Of a DNA stretch of 64,000 nt, positions 60,302 through 64,000 are shown one piece after another. Source of the stretch: Anaerolentibacter hominis (lineage in GTDB: Bacteria > Bacillota > Clostridia > Lachnospirales > Lachnospiraceae); the NCBI RefSeq assembly GCF_032380675.1, contig NZ_JAWDIX010000001.1, positions 1,488,001 through 1,552,000 on the forward strand. Reading direction: 5' to 3'. Numbering within the stretch: the first letter of the stretch is position 1; every line of letters starts with the position of its first letter. The translations under genes were made by a program, and so were the position numbers. The notes beneath the pieces are model-generated. The model made no database searches. It was given only the letters and a program-made list of their open reading frames with translations, and was not told the DNA's origin.

Positions 60302-60382
60302 GCTGGGAAATGCTTCTCCAATCAGATGCCCAAACCACAGACTGCTTTCTCAAAACAGCTGTGACTCTCTTATAACCTTCAC

Positions 60383-60411
60383 TTGACTTTGATTTTCTAT
60401 GACGTTAAAAT
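60383..60411 (+). promoter_or_regulatory. promoter of the DAHP synthase gene
   Basis: TTGACT (60383-60388) and TAAAAT (60406-60411) are spaced by 17 bases, about 40 bases before the ATG. The divergent arrangement puts it about 80 bases from the aryl-acid operon promoter. Confidence 0.75.
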
Positions 60412-60450
60412 AAGGGATTGAGTGGATGACACACAGAGAGGAGAAGTAAA

Positions 60451-61479
60451 ATGGCTGGAATTTTCATCAAAAAAGTAATATCCCCCACTGAATTAAAAGA
60501 ATTATGTCCTCTGCCGGATGAGTTGAAAAAGGTAAAGCAGCTCCGGGACGAAGAAATCAAAAAAGTCTTTACCGGCGAGTCTGATAAATTTCTCGTAATC
60601 ATTGGTCCCTGTTCGGCGGATAATGAAGACGCCGTATGTGACTATATTACACGTTTAAAAGAGGTTTCAGATAAAGTATCCGACAAGCTGATTCTGATCC
60701 CCCGTATCTATACGAACAAACCCCGTACAACCGGTGTCGGATACAAGGGTATCGTGCATCAGCCCAACCCTGAGAAAAAGACAGATTTCCTGGAGGGGCT
60801 ACGGGTCATGCGCCATATGCATCTGAGGGCAATCGAGGAAACCGGCCTGACCGCCGCGGACGAGATGCTCTACCCTGAGAACTGGCCCTATCTGGAGGAT
60901 ATTTTGTCCTATGTTGCAATCGGTGCCCGCTCCGTAGAAAATCAGCAGCACCGCCTGACCGCCAGCGGTCTGGATGTACCGGTGGGCATGAAGAATCCTA
61001 CCAGCGGTGATTTTTCGGTTATGCTGAATTCCTGTATCGCCGCCCAATGCTCCCATACTTACATGTACCGGGGATATGAGGTCCGCACCGACGGCAATCC
61101 GCTGGCCCATACCGTGCTGCGTGGCGCAGTGAATAAGCATGGACAGGCTATCCCGAACTATCACTACGAAGACCTTATGCGTCTGATGGATATGTATCAG
61201 CAGCTGGATCTGGAAAACCCTGCATGCATTATCGACTCCAATCACGCTAACTCCAACAAGCAGTATGCAGAGCAGACCAGAATTGTGAAAGAAGTTCTTC
61301 ACAGCCGCAGTGTCTCCCCGGATATCGCCAAACTGGTCAAGGGCGTCATGATCGAAAGCTACATCGAACCAGGCAGTCAGAAGGTCGGCGAACATGTTTA
61401 CGGCAAATCAATCACCGATCCATGCCTTGGCTGGGAGGATTCCAAACGTCTGATTTATTACATCGCAGAGCATGTATAA
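60451..61479 (+). CDS. 3-deoxy-7-phosphoheptulonate synthase (class I, AroFGH type)
   Basis: DAHP synthase condenses phosphoenolpyruvate with erythrose 4-phosphate, the first step to aromatic amino acids. The 342-residue product has VIIGPCSADNEDAV (about 49-62), RIYTNKPRTTGVGYKG, AIGARSVENQQHR, and the SNHANSNKQ region with metal ligands. It is an AroFGH-type enzyme; which amino acid inhibits it is not clear. GAGGAG precedes the ATG. It is divergent from the aryl-acid operon, suggesting related regulation. Confidence 0.95.
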   Translation: MAGIFIKKVISPTELKELCPLPDELKKVKQLRDEEIKKVFTGESDKFLVIIGPCSADNEDAVCDYITRLKEVSDKVSDKLILIPRIYTNKPRTTGVGYKGIVHQPNPEKKTDFLEGLRVMRHMHLRAIEETGLTAADEMLYPENWPYLEDILSYVAIGARSVENQQHRLTASGLDVPVGMKNPTSGDFSVMLNSCIAAQCSHTYMYRGYEVRTDGNPLAHTVLRGAVNKHGQAIPNYHYEDLMRLMDMYQQLDLENPACIIDSNHANSNKQYAEQTRIVKEVLHSRSVSPDIAKLVKGVMIESYIEPGSQKVGEHVYGKSITDPCLGWEDSKRLIYYIAEHV

Positions 61480-61485
61480 CTCGCT

Positions 61486-62025
61486 CTATACGCTCATGGA
61501 AAAGGAATAATATAGAAGGGGATTCCCATAGGCTTCCAGGAAGCACCCCGCTACCATAAGAATGAAAAGCAGAAGGATTGCAGGCACTTCCTCAATCCAT
61601 CTGCTTTTTCTTTTGTTGAACCGTATTCCTCTTCCAAACAGGAAATAGATAAAAGGAATATAAATCAAATAGTGGGGGAAAATCAGCAGCAGAAACTGCA
61701 CAATCCCCTTAAATCCCAGAATCAGTATTTCCCCGCCCAGCACAAAGCCAAGGCAAAAGCCTTTATAGACGCTCCAGATTCCCAGAAGCGGCGAAAGAAA
61801 ATGAGTCATGCAAATCAGCCAGAAAATCAGATACCATTTCAGATGATCCACCAGCACCATCCGAAGCAGCACAGGCTGGGAAATGACAGCGCCGCTGTCC
61901 TTATCATAGGCCGAGCAAAAAGAAAGAAAGGATTCCAGATAGAACCCTTTCAGCAGATTCGCAGCCACAACTCCCAGAATCAGCGCTCCGCCAAAAAACA
62001 AGGCAAATTTTTTTCTGCTGTCCAT
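61486..62025 (-). CDS. SpoIIM-like stage II sporulation family membrane protein
   Basis: The 179-residue protein has about five hydrophobic segments (10-28, 62-82, 86-108, 112-132 and 147-172). The pattern VYKGFCLGFVLGGEI and the ending FLEAYGNPLLY match the SpoIIM family, which works with SpoIIP/SpoIID in engulfment during sporulation. It supports a spore-forming or formerly spore-forming host. Its stop is only six bases from that of the convergent DAHP synthase gene, and no terminator is seen between them. Confidence 0.82.
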   Translation of the reverse strand: MDSRKKFALFFGGALILGVVAANLLKGFYLESFLSFCSAYDKDSGAVISQPVLLRMVLVDHLKWYLIFWLICMTHFLSPLLGIWSVYKGFCLGFVLGGEILILGFKGIVQFLLLIFPHYLIYIPFIYFLFGRGIRFNKRKSRWIEEVPAILLLFILMVAGCFLEAYGNPLLYYSFSMSV

Positions 62026-62100
62026 ATCATTCCATCCTTTAGCGGATTTCTTTCTTAAATGTATGACCCGGACATTTGAAACATGCCTGTAACCTTGGAG

Positions 62101-62649
62101 CTACCTGCCGCGTTCTTTTTCTTTCAGCGTGCGGTATGCCAGGACCGCCGCGATTGTCTTGGCATCCTGGATCGTCCCGTTCAGAACCATGTCGCACAGT
62201 TCTTCCAATCCATAGCTTTCCAGAGATACAAATTCGTCCTCGTCCAGATGCTGTCTGGAGGGCTCCAGATTTTCCGTATAATAGATACCAATCTTTTCAT
62301 TGCAGAAAGCCACTGTGGTAAACAGATCCAGCAGATGGCTGACTTCCCCTTTCGCCCGGTAACCGGTCTCCTCTTCCAGTTCTCTGGCGGCGCAGGTCTT
62401 CATATCTTCTCCCTGATTCAGACCGCCGGCCGGTATTTCCAGCGTAAACTTTTCAGGCGCGTTCCGGTACTGTCTCACCATCAGGATTCTGCCGTCCGGC
62501 AGGACCGGTACAATAGCCGCCGCACCCTTGTGTTCGATAAAGTCCCACTCTGCCACATGTCCGCTGGGAAGTTTAATATAATCTGTATAAAAATCTACAA
62601 TTTTACCATGATGGGCCAGTTTACGGTCCACGCGTTCATATTTTTCCAT
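62101..62649 (-). CDS. NUDIX hydrolase, ADP-ribose pyrophosphatase type
   Basis: The 182-residue protein has the NUDIX box (GGLNQGEDMKTCAARELEEETGY, about 75-97, with the REx2EE core) which binds Mg2+. The N-terminus carries the HGKIVDFYTDYIKLPSG and AAIVPVLPDGRILMVRQYR segments typical of ADP-ribose diphosphatases. It likely hydrolyses ADP-ribose to AMP and ribose 5-phosphate; related substrates are possible. It is between spoIIM and the aminotransferase, with a GGAG site. Confidence 0.88.
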   Translation of the reverse strand: MEKYERVDRKLAHHGKIVDFYTDYIKLPSGHVAEWDFIEHKGAAAIVPVLPDGRILMVRQYRNAPEKFTLEIPAGGLNQGEDMKTCAARELEEETGYRAKGEVSHLLDLFTTVAFCNEKIGIYYTENLEPSRQHLDEDEFVSLESYGLEELCDMVLNGTIQDAKTIAAVLAYRTLKEKERGR

Positions 62650-62705
62650 TTTCTCATTACTCCATTCTGAAACATCTAAGCCGGGGAATACACCGTCTTT
62701 AGATT

Positions 62706-62740
62706 AAAAAGGGGCCGGAAAATTTATTCCAGCCCTCTCA
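62706..62740 (-). terminator. terminator of the aspartate aminotransferase gene
   Basis: On the minus strand GGGCTGGAA pairs with TTCCGGCCC around an AATAAATTT-like loop, followed by CTTTTTAAT. It lies a few bases after the stop codon. Confidence 0.85.
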
Positions 62741-62748
62741 TCGTGTCT

Positions 62749-63954
62749 TTACTCTAATGTTTGAATAAATTCTTCAATCCGGTCCAGTCCCTTGCCAATC
62801 TGCTCGATGGAAATGGCATAGGAGAGACGGATGTGATCTTCAAAGCCAAAGTCCGCGCAGGGAACTACGGCAACTTTAAAATCTTCGATCAGGATCTCCG
62901 CCATTCTGGACGTATCTCCGATTACTTCGCCTTTATATTTCTTGCTCAGAACCTCCGCTACATCCACAAATAAATAGAATGCTCCGTGGGGTTCTATGGC
63001 ATCCAGGTACGGAATTTCTTTCACACGCTTATACATATAATCCTTGCGGGCTGCAAATTCCTGATTCATAATGGCAACTGTTTCCTGGGGGCCGTTTAAT
63101 GCTTCCACCGCTGCCTTCTGCGCAATGGAATTGGGATTGGAGGTCTGATGGCTCTGAACGCTTCCCATCAATTTCGCCAGTTCCACGCTGGAACCGGTAT
63201 AGCCAACCCGCCAGCCCGTCATCGCATAGCTCTTGGAAAGTCCGCTGCAGGTGATGGTTCTGTCATAGATCTCACTGCCAAGCGAAGCAATGCTGACATG
63301 CTTATATTCCTCACCGTCATAGGTCAGATATTCATACATCTCATCGGAAACCACATAAAAATCCTTGTCCACAGCAACCTGGGCAATCGCCTCCAGTTCC
63401 TCACGGGTATAAACCATGCCGGTAGGATTGTTGGGAGAATTCATTACCAGTGCCTTCGTCTTGTCTGTGCAGGCATCTGCAATCTGCTCAGCCGTCACTT
63501 TATATCCATTTGCTTTATCACCGTAAATATAGACAGGAACGCCTCCCGCGAGTTTCACGATCTCCGGATAGCTCAGCCAGTAAGGAGCCGGGATAATAAC
63601 CTCATCCCCGTCATTGATAATTGCAGTAAATATATTCGTCAGAGAATGTTTTCCGCCGTTGCTGATCACGATCTGATTTTTCGCATAATCCAGATGATTA
63701 TACTCCTTGAACTTTCTGCTGATTGCTTCTTTCAGCTCTTCTGTTCCGGAAGCCGGGGTATATTTCGTAAAACCGTCGTGAATCGCGTTCACTGCGGCCT
63801 CCCCAATATTTTCCGGTGTGTTAAAATCCGGTTCACCTGCACCAAATCCGACCACATCAATACCCTGTGCTTTCAATGCCTTTGCTTTGGCTGTAATCGC
63901 CAATGTAGAGGAAGGTTTTACTGCTTTCGCCTTTTCTGAAATCGTCAATGCCAT
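62749..63954 (-). CDS. aspartate aminotransferase (class I/II PLP enzyme)
   Basis: The 401-residue protein begins MALTISEKAKAVKPSS and has GAGEPDFNTPENI, NSPNNPTGMVYTREEL and the PLP-lysine motif SGLSKSYAMTGWRVGY (about 233-248). These are signatures of the aspartate aminotransferase Ib group. It moves the amino group between aspartate and 2-oxoglutarate; such enzymes often accept aromatic substrates too, which may link it to the aryl-acid cluster. The ATG at 63954 has GAGGAG upstream; a GTG two codons earlier is less likely. Confidence 0.92.
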   Translation of the reverse strand: MALTISEKAKAVKPSSTLAITAKAKALKAQGIDVVGFGAGEPDFNTPENIGEAAVNAIHDGFTKYTPASGTEELKEAISRKFKEYNHLDYAKNQIVISNGGKHSLTNIFTAIINDGDEVIIPAPYWLSYPEIVKLAGGVPVYIYGDKANGYKVTAEQIADACTDKTKALVMNSPNNPTGMVYTREELEAIAQVAVDKDFYVVSDEMYEYLTYDGEEYKHVSIASLGSEIYDRTITCSGLSKSYAMTGWRVGYTGSSVELAKLMGSVQSHQTSNPNSIAQKAAVEALNGPQETVAIMNQEFAARKDYMYKRVKEIPYLDAIEPHGAFYLFVDVAEVLSKKYKGEVIGDTSRMAEILIEDFKVAVVPCADFGFEDHIRLSYAISIEQIGKGLDRIEEFIQTLE

Positions 63955-64000
63955 AGTCACAACTCCTCGCTTTTATACTTGTCCCGGAGTAATGGTACCC

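Overview
The window looks like chromosomal core DNA from an anaerobic, probably spore-forming Firmicute of the class Clostridia, most likely a Lachnospiraceae-type genome. This is inferred from gene content and order: ylxM-ffh-rpsP-khpA-rimM-trmD-rplS, scpA-scpB beside D,D-carboxypeptidases, a SpoIIM-like protein, a biotin-dependent Na+ decarboxylase cluster, an indolepyruvate:ferredoxin oxidoreductase and the anaerobic (cobalt-early) cobalamin pathway. Ribosome binding sites are strong AGGAGG types and promoters are of the TTGACA/TATAAT type. Nearly every gene is on the minus strand; only prs and the DAHP synthase gene read forward. No rRNA, tRNA, insertion sequence, phage or CRISPR array was seen.

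Layout. Positions 1-4255 hold a signalling operon: CHASE2-adenylate cyclase, GAF/HD-GYP protein, and an SLH/NHL surface protein cut by the window edge. 4345-6860 is ftsH with an overlapping marR-type gene. 6944-12396 is a housekeeping operon: DUF512 radical SAM protein, der, plsY, gpsA and a Gfo/Idh/MocA oxidoreductase. prs is at 12655. 13923-17541 carries lepB, rbgA, rnhB, yraN and pgeF. 17620-21784 is the SRP/ribosome operon with its own promoter. 21930-26977 encodes two carboxyltransferases, a biotin carrier, a membrane beta subunit and a small OadG-like subunit, probably a Na+-coupled transcarboxylase or decarboxylase. 27085-35657 holds two D,D-carboxypeptidases, four little-known membrane or zinc-ribbon proteins, scpAB, a phosphoesterase and a kinase.

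35804-52246 is one long cobalamin operon of 18 genes (cbiK to cbiC) behind a cobalamin riboswitch with a terminator. It covers most steps from sirohydrochlorin to cobalamin, but cbiL is absent. DUF1846 and a small Ig-like protein follow. 54296-60301 is an aryl-acid operon: two phenylacetate-CoA ligase paralogues, both indolepyruvate oxidoreductase subunits and two double-ACT proteins. It is divergent from a DAHP synthase gene. A SpoIIM-like gene, a NUDIX hydrolase and an aspartate aminotransferase close the window.

The most unusual non-coding signal is a family of small modular palindromic repeats (near 11020, 13874, 15969, 34297 and 42868). They sit directly downstream of genes, in the same orientation as the upstream gene, and their stems differ between copies by compensatory base changes. 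Two copies run into the 3' end of coding sequence and one seems to supply a ribosome binding site.
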